From the NCBI RefSeq assembly GCF_011745365.1, contig NW_024468909.1, positions 4,960,001 through 5,024,000 of the forward strand: a stretch of DNA of 64,000 bases, in the 5' to 3' direction. The DNA is from Cryphonectria parasitica EP155 (taxonomy: Eukaryota > Ascomycota > Sordariomycetes > Diaporthales > Cryphonectriaceae). The first letter of the stretch is position 1. Each line of letters begins with the position of its first letter. This document shows positions 35,797-48,100 of this stretch, in pieces. Both the position numbers and the translations under genes were made by a program. Below the pieces are notes generated by a model. It did not search any database, was not told where the DNA came from, and saw only the letters and a list, made by a program, of their open reading frames with translations.

Positions 35797-36791
35797 CTAC
35801 TCCCTCTTCCACTGTTCAAACTCGACCTCCAAATGTTGCTTCAACTCCTTGAATTTATTTCCAAAGTCTTTTCCACACCTCCAACACACTATCGGCCGCT
35901 CAGGCCACTTGTCCTGCCTTCGCCTCGCATCGTCCTCGGCCAGCGGGAAATCATCCAGCGGCACAAAGAAATCCGTCGTGAATGAATTATAATGCTTCCG
36001 GTGCTTCATCCTCTCACTGTGCATGTCTCGACTCAGGACATGGACATGCAAATGATTCATGCTCGGCACCGCGTGCACGCCCACCTTGACCTCTCGCAGC
36101 CAGTTTCTCCCCTCCGGCAGCCTCACATCCCCGTCACCGCCGACCTCCGGCTCCACCTCTCCGTCAAGCACGGCGTTCCGCGCCCTCTCAGCCGCGCTGT
36201 GCCTGCCCAGCACCCGCTGTAGCTCCTTGGCGACGAGGTCCCGCAGTACCGCCGTGTCGGCGCGGACCTGCGCGAGGAAGGCGGCGTCGCGAAACGCCTC
36301 AAATGGGTGCAGCCTGTTGTGCACCGCGGACCGCGGCAGAAGCAGGCAGTGCACGGTCGCCTTGGGAAACATGTCGTGGATGGCGACGGCGGTGGGCGTG
36401 TGGAAGATGACGCGGCTGGAGGGGAACGAGGAGGGGTTCGCGAGGTAGGCGCCGAGGCCGTCGCGGGCTGTCCTGGAGGGATGGTGTAATTTCTGTTCAG
36501 GCTTGGGCTTGGGGGCCATGAGCTCCGAGACTGTGTTGAGGCTGGTCAGCTGCTAGCTTCGTGGTTGAGGGCAAAGGTGGACTGACAGGCGCTGCGAGGT
36601 ATAGGCTTTTCCTTCAATGGCGAAGGTGGTAGAGGCGGCTGCTCGGTTCCCTGTATCTCTTCCTTGGTTATGGCCTCTTCTGGGTCTGAGGGGATGTTGC
36701 TGTCGTCGATGTTAGCTCGCTTCCTGTGCGGCGCATCTTGGGCGTCTGCACAGCTTCTCTTAGCCCCAGAGCTCGAGGGCTCATCTGCCAT
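35797..36791 (-). CDS. HNT3: Aprataxin / Hnt3 DNA-5'-adenylate hydrolase, 312 aa
   Basis: This enzyme removes AMP from abortive DNA ligation intermediates (5'-adenylated ends) in the nucleus. Minus-strand exons are 36791-36587 and 36530-35797; the 56-base intron has an uncommon GTCAGT donor, and splicing restores RSAFSELMAPKPK. The N-terminal 70 residues are acidic/polar (SDPEEAITKEEI) and probably disordered. The HIT domain spans about residues 90-250, with FPKATVHCLLLPR and the histidine triad HLHVHVLSRDM (His228, 230, 232, the last forming the adenylated intermediate). The C-terminal zinc finger is CWRCGKDFGNKFKELKQHLE: Cys284, Cys287, His301 and Glu305, consistent with the C2HE type of yeast aprataxins. 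A tail-to-tail neighbour encodes an AT-hook protein. Start choice: Met at 36791 precedes the conserved acidic stretch. Confidence 0.92.
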
Positions 36792-37357
36792 GGCGAACAG
36801 TTCTCGGTGATGACCTCGGTGATGACCTCGATGATTATTATCTTCCTTGGACGGTCTCAATGGAACAGATGGACGGCATGTAAGCCATAGTAGACCCAGA
36901 CAAATTGGTTGTCTCAGCAGGATGGTTAGCATTTGAAGGTTGCGGCATCAGAAAGTGTGAACAATGTCGTTAACATGTGACAAATAGGACATGTGGGTAG
37001 CTGCAGCACTATTTCCAAGGGTAGTCGAAGTGGGTTAGTTCCCCACATCCCGTTGGCGCGAACATTTATTGTACTATTCAATCTAGCATATTTCTTTCCC
37101 CTCTCAACGTCACTCATCCGGCACACTCCTTCGTTACAGGGTCGTCGTCTACTGAAAACGCAGGCTGACATTGCCCGTGAATTATACAAAACAGCCGCAG
37201 AAAGGGGGTAGAAAGAAAATCAGCGACAAATCATGATCCATTTAGACACCTATTTATCAAATCTATGCTGCATCCCTCTGCCATGCCAACGATGCCGTCA
37301 CGAGTGAACGACCAATTCCCTCAGTTCTCAGACAATATGAGCACTTCCCACCCGAAT
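36792..37357. other. Intergenic, HNT3 promoter side
   Basis: This is the upstream region of the minus-strand aprataxin gene and the 3' flank of the secreted-protein gene. It includes a short tandem repeat, GGTGATGACCTC (36806-36830). No gene was seen. Confidence 0.55.
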
Positions 37358-37960
37358 TTACGCAGAAGGGGCCTTCATCGCACCACCAGCGTGCTGCTCT
37401 CCCTCACTGGGGCCATTGGCAGAAGGCGCGAAACCCCCGGCCGTCTTGTGGCTCCCTGAAAGCATGTTCTTGAACTCGGACGAGGACAGAGGTGTCCTCT
37501 TCAAAACAGTGCTGTCGGAGCATTGAACAAGCTCTGGACCTCTTCCTGCAGACGGCGACCATGACGCCTGGAAGGCCTCGATCTGAGCCTCAGTCATGCA
37601 TCGCTTGGCGATCAGGTGATTGCCCTCTAGCTCCGGTACCGGTACCGGTCCAATCAGCTCTGACACGGGAAGATCACGGCCGCTATTTGAATGAGATAGC
37701 TCCTGGGTATGCCCGGGGAATACCATCTCGTCTGGCATCCCCTTTGCCTGCTCGCTTATGCCAGGCACCTCCAGGGTGGACGACCTCTGCTGGGGGGCTT
37801 GGTGGCCCTGCCAACTGGCTTTCCCCGCTCCGCCGAGCTCTCCATGGGTGTTAGACTCGCCAGCATGCTGATAATTCACCTGCGTGTCGGCGTTTGTTGG
37901 CGCGGCTGCGCAGTTCTGAAGCTGCAGCAGCACGATGGCGGCGAAGACTTGGGCGCGCAT
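37358..37960 (-). CDS. Secreted protein with two dibasic (Kex2-type) sites, 200 aa
   Basis: This is a single-exon minus-strand gene. Starting at 37960, the protein opens MRAQVFAAIVLLQLQNCAAA, a good signal peptide with a cleavage site near residue 20. The rest is polar, Gly/Ser/His/Gln-rich and without a recognised domain. Two Lys-Arg pairs, at residues 119-120 (LIAKR) and 154-155 (TVLKR), bracket a 33-residue segment. This segment starts CMTEAQIEAF, ends VQCSDSTVL and carries two cysteines (121 and 147), the only ones outside the signal peptide. Kex2-type cleavage would release it. A further in-frame ATG-like codon 27 triplets upstream is not needed. Candidate roles are signalling peptide, effector-like secreted protein or cell-wall protein; I cannot choose. 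The single open frame and signal peptide support a real gene. Confidence 0.65.
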   Translation of the reverse strand: MRAQVFAAIVLLQLQNCAAAPTNADTQVNYQHAGESNTHGELGGAGKASWQGHQAPQQRSSTLEVPGISEQAKGMPDEMVFPGHTQELSHSNSGRDLPVSELIGPVPVPELEGNHLIAKRCMTEAQIEAFQASWSPSAGRGPELVQCSDSTVLKRTPLSSSEFKNMLSGSHKTAGGFAPSANGPSEGEQHAGGAMKAPSA

Positions 37961-40210
37961 TGTGTTATTGGTCGTTGGCGTGTTTATGGGGAGATGAGCT
38001 GGGATTCGAAAGGGTGGTGTTTGGCACTGCCCAAAAGACACGAGACGGATACTTTTCGAGAAGAAGGGATAATCAAGCCTGCTTGTGAGAGATTGCGGGC
38101 TGCTACCAGAGCAGCTGAAGAGAAAGTGAAGGAGAGATTGTGTAGATGGATAGATGGATGTGCTAATGAAGACGGAAATACAACTATCGGAATGTTGGTC
38201 GCTGTCAACTTATATAGACGGACCGTGACCTATCTCCCAGGTATTTGGACTGCCTCGATCGCGGTCGAGACAGGAGATGGTGCATGAGGCCTTGTCGCGA
38301 CCTGGTCCATTGAATGGTCGATCGACCCGGGCCACTTGTTCGGGTCTACCAATTGTGTTGACCAGAGCAGCATCCTGTGTATGGAGTATCAAGATCATAG
38401 CTTGCAAAAGGGCGGCTAGGCGATCTTGACCACACACAACGGAAATGCTACAAGTCAACTAGGAGTAGCTTTAGCAAAGTGAAGTGCAGCTACACAACTC
38501 GTTCCCACGGATGACAATGCACAAAAGCCTAGGAAAGGAAGTAGTCACCTCAAGCCGGCAGATGGCGTCAATATGAAAACAGGATCAATCACGGCCAGAA
38601 AAGCATTCGTCATGTTAGTAGATACTCCGACTTGCAGATCAATCCTCATCAACAACTTGAACTAGGTTTCCATTCCACCATACAGAAAAGAGGCCCGGAA
38701 GGAGTTGTGGTGGACAGCGACCCGACCGGGCCCACAACGTCGAACAGCCTTGATTTCTCAGGCTGGCCAGAGTGGGCGAGTATATACATTTTTTTTGGGA
38801 TTTGCCGGGGAGGGGGGGGGGGGGCAATATTCGTTGCTGTCAGCCTTTCGTCACATGCTTACACTGCGAACAGCATGGGACGCCGGACGGCATTGAGGTG
38901 ATTCGGTTCCGAGTGAGGACCTTGTGCGGGAGAGCAGGGCCGGTTTACTTATGGGCCGGCCGCGTGTAGGTTGGAGGATTGAGCCCATATACGAGAGTGT
39001 TTTGAAACAAAGCCGGGGTATAGACAAGAGAGTGATTTTTTGACATCTTTGAGGCGTGACAGGGAAAATCTCACTTGCATGCTCCTCAGACAGGTCGCGC
39101 CATGATTACGGCATAGAAACCAGCGTACGTTTTACAGCCTTGTGAGTTGTTTGATGTTGATCATTCTAAGTATAGGCTTCATCATTATGCTGGTGCTTCT
39201 ACATTATTTGCTGGTAATTTTGAAGCCTCTGAGCTTCTGCATCGCCCTTCCCACTTGCTCAGATCCATACTTCTGATCGGATCATGGCAGTATTCACTAA
39301 TCACCTTGGGGTTTCCCATGGCAGGCGATGCCCATAATCCTTGCAGAGATGGACAGCCTCAGGGGAGTTTGAGGGTCAATGTTGTGTGTCAGCACTGATA
39401 TGTATACTGGTAAAGTGGATCAAGTCTTTGGTGTGCTACTGGAATGTGATGTGGCTCACAGGAAGGAATACGAGTTCCTGTATTTCTCACAGAGGAGCAA
39501 TTCCTTGCTGGGCGGGCTAGAGATGTGTCTTCTGAAAGTAGGTAGTCTCTGTGGTCACTCCTAGAGGGTGGGACGGACTTTTTGGTAGGATAATCTTTTT
39601 TAATAAAAAATAAAATCGCATTTGAAGCAAACTTCGACTTCTTGACTTTATCTTGATGCAAGTGACACGGGTACGGCCCAGGTTTGGAGGAAAATAATCA
39701 GAAAGCCACATAGATGACAAACCACAAGATCATAGATGCAAGAGATAATTTCTCGCTCTAATCCAGGCCTCCCAAGGTCCCACCAGCTTACCAAAGTCTA
39801 GACACAAGCTGTGTGGCATGTGGCAGGTTGAAGAAGATGATAGAGTCAGTGGTTAGTGATTGAGCCTGTACTGTACAGTGCTACTATTTAGTGGGGTGGC
39901 ACTGCGAGCCCTGTGTGGTCCAGGGCTCCACCCTTGCACCAGCAAGCCAATTGACCTTGCGCCGTAGAGGCTACCCCACGCTAAAATGGACTGCTACAGT
40001 TTGGCAGGTGGCATCAAAACTTTGAGCAACACATCGACTTTCTCACTATATGCATTTTGACCTGGCTTTGAAACCTCCCATCTCGAGTCTCACCTTCTCC
40101 AGGTAGACAAATATTTCCGTGGTCCTGGCACAAACACACAGAAAGATCATAATGTCCTGATCACAGTCCTCCAAGTCTTCGTTATTAGGTTGGCTGTTCC
40201 AACTTGCAAG
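37961..40210. other. Intergenic, 2.25 kb, no protein gene seen
   Basis: This holds the promoter of the secreted-protein gene (left) and the helicase gene (right). It contains a G13 run at 38812-38824 and a strong hairpin at 39894-39933. Open frames are short and show no family resemblance. Confidence 0.55.
39894..39933. repeat. Stem-loop forming inverted repeat
   Basis: GGGTGG ... AGCCCTG - TGTGGTC - CAGGGCT CCACCC forms 13 base pairs: a perfect 7-bp inner stem with a 7-base loop and a 6-bp outer stem, separated by a 7-base bulge on one side. A longer imperfect inverted repeat (TTTAGTGGGGT at 39887 with ACCCCACGCTAAA at 39973) overlaps it. It lies about 280 bases before the helicase start. 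Confidence 0.6.
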
Positions 40211-43200
40211 ATGGTGAAAAAGGGGAAGGATAAGAGCAGCACGCCAGCTTCCGGGGGTTCTTCCTCCAAGGCCTCTGGCAAAAAGGCTGCCCCACCCGAG
40301 GATGACCTGCTCATCTTCACCACTGACAAGAAGAAGAAGAAGGACCCTGTGAACAAGGATGAGGGCCCTCCAGAGCCACCGAAACCCACTGTCAAACAGA
40401 TCATCGGTGGCCAGTCATGGACCGGAAAGCTTCCAGTGAACCTCCTGTCGGAGCACTGCCAGAAGATGAAATGGCAGAGACCCGACTACATCCAGCGCAA
40501 GGGCAAAGAGGGGTTTTCCTTCATGGTTGTCCTGAGTGCCAAAAACTCAAAAACCCAAGAGGTGACCAAACTGGAGCCTTTCAAACTTCCGCCCACCCAT
40601 GTCCACATGGCATACAAGGAGACTTCGCTCGAGGCCAGGCATTTTGCTGCTACATATGGGCTTTTTAGGGTCTGCAGTATGAAGAACATGTCCATGATTC
40701 TTCCCCCAGACTACAGGTCTATATGGAGAGAATTCGAAGCCCTGAAGAAACAGGATGTCAAGGAGGGCAAGGCCTGGATGTACGAAGCCGACCCGTTCAA
40801 GGCGCTCGAAGAGAGAGAAGCTGCAAAGGCCGCGGCTGAGAAGAAGCGGAAGGAGCAGCAGGCTGCCAAAGAGAAGGCCGCCAGTCTGCCGGGGGCTGCT
40901 GGTCTGGTGCTCCGGGGCAATGCCGCAGCATCCGGTGGTGGCGGATACAACCCAATGAAAGGCTGGACCACCGTTCCGAAGATGGAAATGGGTGCCAAGA
41001 CAAGACAACACTTGGAGAACCTCCTGCGACGCGATACGATATGGAACCCGCACGGTATTGTCATGAGACCAGAGGAGAAGGCCTCCATTGTGAAAGAGTT
41101 CCGGAACCTGGGTTTCCGTGCTAGTCATGTTGAAGAAGCCGTGGAGGAGTGCAAAGACCGCGAGGAGACACTGGAGTGGTTGCTAATCCACGTGCCGGAG
41201 GACGACCTACCGAAATGGGCCTTACCAGAGAGCTACTCAGCCGGTGTCAGTGTTGGAGCGACGGATCTGCGGAGAGAAGGAGCCGTAAAACGTCTGGCAC
41301 AGTCTGGCTACTCGATTGAACTCTGCCGAAAAGTCTACGATGACAACAGCGGGGATGAAGGCAAGGCAGCGGAGGCCTTACAGCAGATCCTTCTAAACAG
41401 CGGGTCAGAGGCTGAGAACAGCGGCCTTGCAGGAGGACCGGCAACGACTGAAGACCGCGACCAGCTATGGGAGGAGGAGCTGGCGAGCCTGGAGGCGCTG
41501 TACAGCGAACAGTATGCCCGCCTAGGAACTGATGTCTGTCAGCTGAAGTTGACCGATGTTACCAACGGGCCCAAGCAGAACGTCGAGGCCTGTATTCATT
41601 TCCGCAAATCACCCCACTATCCCTCACATTTGATCCTGTCCGTGATTGCGGACTTGCCATCCTATATCAAGCTCAGCATTATCAAGAAAGCCTTGGCCTA
41701 CATGGTGGAGTCTCTGCAGGAAGAAGAGATGAAGATGTTCTACGTCATTACCTGGGTACAGGAGCATATAAACGACATCATCGAACGCCCGGGAACTCTT
41801 CGTGAGATTGCAGCTGTCTCATCCACAGCTTCGGAGGCGAAAAATCTCTCTACGAGGAAATCGAACAAGAAGTCGCCAAGACGGCCCAACCCTATAACAT
41901 GGACCCCTGAAAGCAGCTCTATAGGGCGGTGGATGGAGAGGCAGAAGACACAAGCGTTCCAGAAGATGCTTGCTCAGCGTCAGAAGCTGCCTGCCTGGCA
42001 GGTCAGAGAGAGTGTGGTCAAGACGGTAACCGAGAACCAAATCACCATCATCTCTGGAGAAACCGGTTCCGGAAAGTCGACTCAGTCAGTACAGTACATC
42101 TTGGACGATCTTTATGACCGGGGATATGCCAAGTGTGCCAATATTATTGTCACTCAACCTCGCAGGATCTCTGCTCTGGGACTGGCGGACCGAGTCAGCG
42201 AAGAGCGCTGCACGACAGTCGGACAAGAAGTTGGGTACTCCATCCGAGGAGAGAACAGGACGAGCAGGGACACGAAAATTACTTTCGTCACTACCGGTGT
42301 ACTCCTCAGACGACTGCAGACCTCTGGCGGGCGTGTTGACGACGTGGTGTCGTCTCTGGCAGACGTCAGCCATGTCGTAATTGACGAGGTCCACGAGCGA
42401 AGTCTCGACACGGACTTCCTGCTTAGCATCATCCGGGACGTGCTGTCTAGACGCAAAGATCTCAAGCTTATTCTCATGAGTGCAACCCTGGATTCTGCAA
42501 CGTTTGGTGATTACTTCAAAGCCGATGGTCTGCGAGTGGGATTTGTTGAAATTGCTGGTCGTACGTTTCCGGTGCAGGACTTTTACCTCGACGACATCAT
42601 CCAACAGACGGGGTTCACAGGACAGCATGATTACGACAGCAGAGCTCTTGACCGGAGTCTAGACGACAAGCAGCGGGTCTCCAAGGTTATCCAGAATCTC
42701 GGTATGCGGATCAACTACAACCTGCTCCTCGAGACCGCCAAGGCCATCGACGCCGAGTTATCGCAGACACAAAAATCTGGCGGCATCCTCATCTTCTTAC
42801 CTGGTGTCGCTGAGATCAATCAGACCTGCAGGATGCTCGGTTCGGTGTCTTCATTGTACGTGCTTCCGCTGCACGCATCCCTGGAGACGAAAGAGCAGAG
42901 GAGGGTATTCGCTGCACCGCCTTCCGGCAAGAGGAAGGTTGTCGTCGCGACCAACGTGGCTGAGACATCTATCACGATTGACGACATCGTCGCGGTCATT
43001 GACAGCGGTCGGGTCAAGGAAACCAGCTTTGATCCTCAGAACAACATGCGAAAGCTGGAGGAGGCGTGGGCATCTCGTGCGGCTTGCAAGCAGCGCCGCG
43101 GCAGAGCTGGACGTGTTCAGGCAGGCAAATGCTACAAGCTGTACACACGTAACCTGGAGGAGCAAACCATGCAGGAGCGGCCCGACCCAGAGATCAGGCG

Positions 43201-44393
43201 TGTACCTCTGGAACAATTATGCCTTTCGGTCAGGGCCATGGGCAACCAGGATGTCGGCTTTTTTCTGTCCCGAACCCCAACACCTCCCGCGGCACTGGCG
43301 GTGGAGGGTGCCATCAAGATGCTCCGCCGGATGGGCGCTCTCGACGGTGACGAACTCACCGCCCTCGGCCAGCAGCTCGCCATGATCCCGGCTGATTTGC
43401 GGTGTGGAAAGTTAATGGTTTACGGCGCCATCTTTGGCTGCCTCGACGACTGTGTGACCATCGCGGCCATATTGAGCACCAAGAGTCCCTTCCTGTCGCC
43501 GCCTGACAAGAGAGATCTCGCGAAGCAAGCCAAGATGAGCTTTGCCCAGGGAGATGGTGACCTGCTGACAGACCTCCGGGCCTTCCAGCAATGGGACGAA
43601 CTAATGCAGGACCGTATACCTCAGCGGCAGGTCCGGAATTTCTGCGACGAGAGCTTTCTCTCCTACAACACCCTCTCAGACATCGCCTCGACAAGGACCC
43701 AGTACTACTCAGCCTTGAAGGAGATTGGACTCATACGGTCCGCTTCCTCCTCGAACAGTGGACAAAAACGCCCCTCACCATCCATGCCTCTGCTACGCGC
43801 CCTCACCGCTTCGGCCTTCAGCCCACAGATTGCACGCATTCAGTTTCCAGACAAGAAATTTATGTCATCGGTATCAGGAGCGGTGGAACTCGATCCGGAA
43901 GCCAAGACGATCAAGTATTTCACGCACGAGAACGGGCGGGTATTTGTGCACCCGAGCAGTACTCTATTTGACAATCAGGGTTTCTCTGGAAACGCGGCTT
44001 TTGTGTCATACTTCACGTTGATGTCTACGTCCAAGATATTTATGAGGGACCTGACCCGTAAGCCCCCCCCCCCTTCCTTCTCATTTTTCCTGACTGCATC
44101 GAGTAGAGAACACCTGAACCTAGTACTGATCAATTTTCACAGCATTCAATGCGTACACACTGCTACTGTTCTCAGGCGCTATCGAGCTAGACACGCTCGG
44201 CAGGGGCCTGGTTGTCGATGGCTGGCTCAGGTTGCGCGGTTGGGCGCGTATTGGCGTCCTCATCTCGAGGCTTCGCGGCATGGTCGACGACATCATCGCA
44301 AGAAAGGTCGAAAACCCCGAGATGGACCTTGGAAACAACGACGTGATTAGAGCGGTGGTGAAGTTGATAGAGCTAGACGGCCTGGATGCATAG
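40211..44393 (+). CDS. DEAH-box RNA helicase with UBA and RWD domains (DHX57 / YLR419W-like), 1365 aa
   Basis: This is an ATP-dependent RNA helicase of the DExH family. Exons are 40211-44057 and 44143-44393 (85-base intron, GTAAGC donor). The start at 40211 gives MVKKGKDKSS and a Lys-rich leader. A UBA-like segment (EFRNLGFRASHVEEAVEEC) lies near residues 290-335, and an RWD domain beginning LWEEELASLEALYSEQYARL near 420-520. Helicase motifs follow: GETGSGKST (I, about 616), TQPRRISA (Ia), DEVH (II, 725-728), SATLD (III), TNVAETSITIDD (V) and QRRGRAGR (VI). They are followed by the winged-helix/ratchet (HA2) and OB-fold region typical of DEAH helicases. The second exon restores DLTPFNAYTLLLFSG and the C-terminal helix. 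The UBA-RWD-helicase order matches DHX57 and yeast YLR419W. The cellular role is poorly known, possibly translation or ribosome-linked. Confidence 0.92.
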
Positions 44394-45158
44394 GTGTAGC
44401 GTGGCGTTCATAGATGAGCTGGATGCGGCACGTCAAATACGAGGGAGGGAGGAAAACTTGGCATTCTTGTTTTGCTATTCTTCGAAGGGTGCAACAGCGG
44501 CCCTGCAATGCAAATCAATTTTCTTTAGGTCTTGACCAGTACAACCCTGCAAGGGAACAGTAACATGTAGTATGCATGTGCAACGTTTGGGCCGCAAAAG
44601 AATGGCTTGCGTTGCTCTCTGGAGACGACTGTCGACCTTGTAGATTCGGCCGAAAGAGGGTCGTGCTCGGATGAAAATGGAGTTGTTCCCCTTGCATCCT
44701 CGCAGGGTCGTTTTCGTCTCACATGCAGCCGCATGCAAGTTGGAGGTAGCGCTAAGGGCAGAAATGGCTGCCTTAGGCAGAAACAGCCCACCCACACCCT
44801 AGCCACCCCCAACTTTCCAGCAGCTAATGCTGCAGCGGGCAAGAGCCAGGAGCAAGGGTGAGGGTGAGCACAGGCCATCGCGCCGCACCCTCGATTGGCA
44901 GGGAACGCCTGCAGCCAGCTTCCCAACTCAACTACACCCTATACAGTACCTTCCTTGCTCTGCAGCACACCCGTGCTGTTTATCACTACTGTACTTTTCC
45001 CTCCACCCGCCCACCCAACACCACCATTCCCAAACCCTTCCGGCCCGTCAGAACCCTTTCTCTGCCCACCACCTCCCCTTCCTTTCCTTTCCAACACGCG
45101 CATCGCATCTATCACAGTTTCTGAACTGCGTCAATTCAGCCTCATTTTGGCTTCTTCG
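44394..45158. other. Intergenic, cohesin gene promoter
   Basis: The right half is rich in C and T (44985-45120), typical of a fungal 5' UTR. No gene was seen. The frame of the next gene is open from 44895 but has no conserved sequence before 45159. Confidence 0.6.
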
Positions 45159-48100
45159 ATGCCCTCCGCCCGCCCGCCCCTCATGGACACCTCGGAAAAC
45201 ACCGCGACCCCCTCCCCAGCGCCCGCCTCCACAGCGCGTCGGTCTGGTCGCGAGCGCAGGGCACCTGAGAAGTTCCAACCCGAGGCCGGCGCCGCATCCA
45301 AGCGGAAACGCGGCGAGGACGATGACGACGACGTCGAGAACCACAACCCAGCAGCCGACGATGAGGAGTCTGACGAGATGAGCGAGGACGACGACAGCGA
45401 CGGCGAGGACACACCCGACGAGGAGGAGCAGCGCGCCGCGAGGCGCCAAAAGAACAAGAAGGGCGCGTCATCGCAACCCTCTCGCAGCAGGAAACCTGCT
45501 GCGAAGAAGCCCAAGATCAACGGCGCCGGACCCGCGGGTGTCGCGCACTCGAACAGTGTGGGGCTGCCCAGTCGGCCGAAGCCAAAGAAGACGGCACGCG
45601 TCGTCACAGGGGACCATCGCGATGGGGATGGTGTCTACGGTAAGAAATGCGGATTTGACGCGTAGAAATACCTGCTGACGCGACACAGCCGATATTTTCG
45701 GGTCGGGCGACAACTCCGACGACGTTGCGGGCCGGTGGTACCAGAAGTACCGGGCAGACAACGAGGCGGCCGTCACAGACCTGGTCAACTGCGTCTTGCT
45801 GGCATCGGGATGCGATGAGCAGGTGACGGACATTGACATCCGGGATCCGGACAACATTCAGAACCGCTTGTCGGAGCTGCAGGATCTCTACCAAGAAGTA
45901 CGTCGCGTCGGCAATGATTTGCTGAGATTGCGCGTCGCTGACCATCTAGCAGAAACAAATAACCGACTACCCTCTCGCCAGGGTGAAGGAGAGCAGAGGC
46001 TTCCGCGATTACCTCGTCGGTTTCTTCGAATCCCTGATCAATGTCTTGCACGAGACAGGCGCCCTCTATACCGACGAGCCTCTCATGGAAAACATTGCGC
46101 GCTGGGTGTATACAATGTCCTCGTCAACTCTACGACCTTTCCGACACACGGCCACGACTGTCGCGCTGGCCATGGAACTGGCTCTGGCAGGCGTCGCGCA
46201 AAAGCTCGACGACAGAATCGCAAAGACGTCACAACAAGTGGATACCGAGAGGGGACGCAAGGGCAAGAACAAGAACAAGGATATGCTGGCGAACCTACAG
46301 AAGTCCCTGAATGAGGCAGAGCGCAACCGTGAAATGTGCTCCAAGTACATGTTAGACTGCTTCGATGTCGTGTTCGTTCACCGGTACCGTGATGTCGATC
46401 CTCGCATAAGGACAGAGTGCGTGGACGCTTTGGGCTCTTGGATCTGGGTGCTACCCACTGTCTTCATGGAACCAGAGTACCTGCGATATCTGGGCTGGTT
46501 GCTGTCCGACTTCGTGGCATCTACCCGGCAGGAGGTCCTCAAGCAGTTGTCGAGGATGTTCAAGCGCGACGCGGCCAAACTCGGGCACTTCATCGACAGG
46601 TTCCGACCCCGATTGATGGAGATGGCCACACTAGACCTGGACGTGAGCGTCCGCGTTGCGGCTATCAACGTGATCGAGGCTCTGGGCGAGAACGGCATGC
46701 TAGAGCCTGATGAAATCGACAATGTGGGCAGGCTCATCTTCGACTCTGAGCCCCGGATACGAAAGGCTGTCGTCAAGTTTTTCGCTGATGTTGTGGAGGC
46801 TGCTGTTGAGCAGAAGATCGAAGCCATGGGAGGCGACGAGGTTGTCGACGAGATCTTCCCAGAGGGCGAAGATGTGGAAGAGTCCTTCTCACCCAGGAAA
46901 GAGTGGGTTGAGGTCAAGGCTCTAGCTGAGACCCTTGAGGCCTACGAGTCACAATTGGAGGATGACGATGAAGAAGACCGACGTGACATGTCTACTGACA
47001 TGATCAGTGTCATGGTTCCAGAAACGAGGATGTCACTGGCATCCCAGGTTCTGTACGAGAAGCTGCGCACAGTCAAAGATTGGGGTATTCTCATCGGATA
47101 TCTCCTCCACGACCACTCCACAAGCACCAAGTCAAATTCAAGGTCCAGGAACTCGGCTGAAAAGACGATTCGGCAACATGTTGCTCCAACAGCAGAGGAG
47201 GAAATCATTCTTCTTGAGGTCCTCGTGGCAGCTGTTAAGCAAAACCTTGCGCACATAGCAGACGCCGAGAAGGGCAAGAAAAAACTAATCAGGAGCAACG
47301 TGACGGACTCAGCAGAGGATATCGCTTTGAGCCTGGTACAGTCGGTCCCAAAGCTTCTGAACAGATTTGGAGCAGCTCCAAAGGCTGTCACCACCGTGCT
47401 CCGGCTTTCGCACCTGCTGGACCTTGACGTTTTCGAACAGCTCCACCAAGATTCTTCCACGTTTGAGCACTTCTTGGATAGTATCTGTACCCAGTTCTCG
47501 AGGCAGGAGGACAAGGATGCAGTCTCAGATGCCGCTTTTGCGCTCCTTCGAGCTCGCAAATGCGATGAGTTTGAGGAGACTGTTGACCTGAAGATCTCAG
47601 AATTGTGGGAGAACTCCATCGATTCGCTACGGAATCTGGACCGGGTCAACGACCTTTCAAAACGCGGCGAGCTGAATGCGGCTGTCTTGTCGAGCCTCTC
47701 CAGCACGCTACTAAAAATCAGCAGCCTCGCCAAGATCAAAAACTGCGTCGACATTCTCGAGACCGAAGGCAGGGGCTCAGGCGCCAAGACTCCCGTCATC
47801 GACGTCTTGGTCAAAACTGTACACCGAGGTCGCTTCCAGCAGCCCGACGAGGAACTCGATGACATGGAGGACGAGGCCACCTCGTTTGCTATCAAGAGCT
47901 GCCAGCTCTACTTCATGTGGAAGGTCGTCTCGATCACACGCGATATTGAGACACAGGTGGACATCCCGGCTAATGCGATCAGTCGCCTTGCGGGCCTGAG
48001 GAAGCTTTTCCAGACAAACCTCATCCATACATTCTCTTCCAGGGCCATCAATGACGATCTCCGCCTCTTCGCGACTGGTAGCCTCTGCGACCTTCACGTC

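Noticed and set aside
36806..36830. A tandem GGTGATGACCTC repeat
   Set aside because: Only about two copies exist, so it is not a CRISPR or minisatellite array.
46942..47895. A 317-codon minus-strand frame
   Set aside because: It is a Ser-rich shadow antisense to the cohesin gene.
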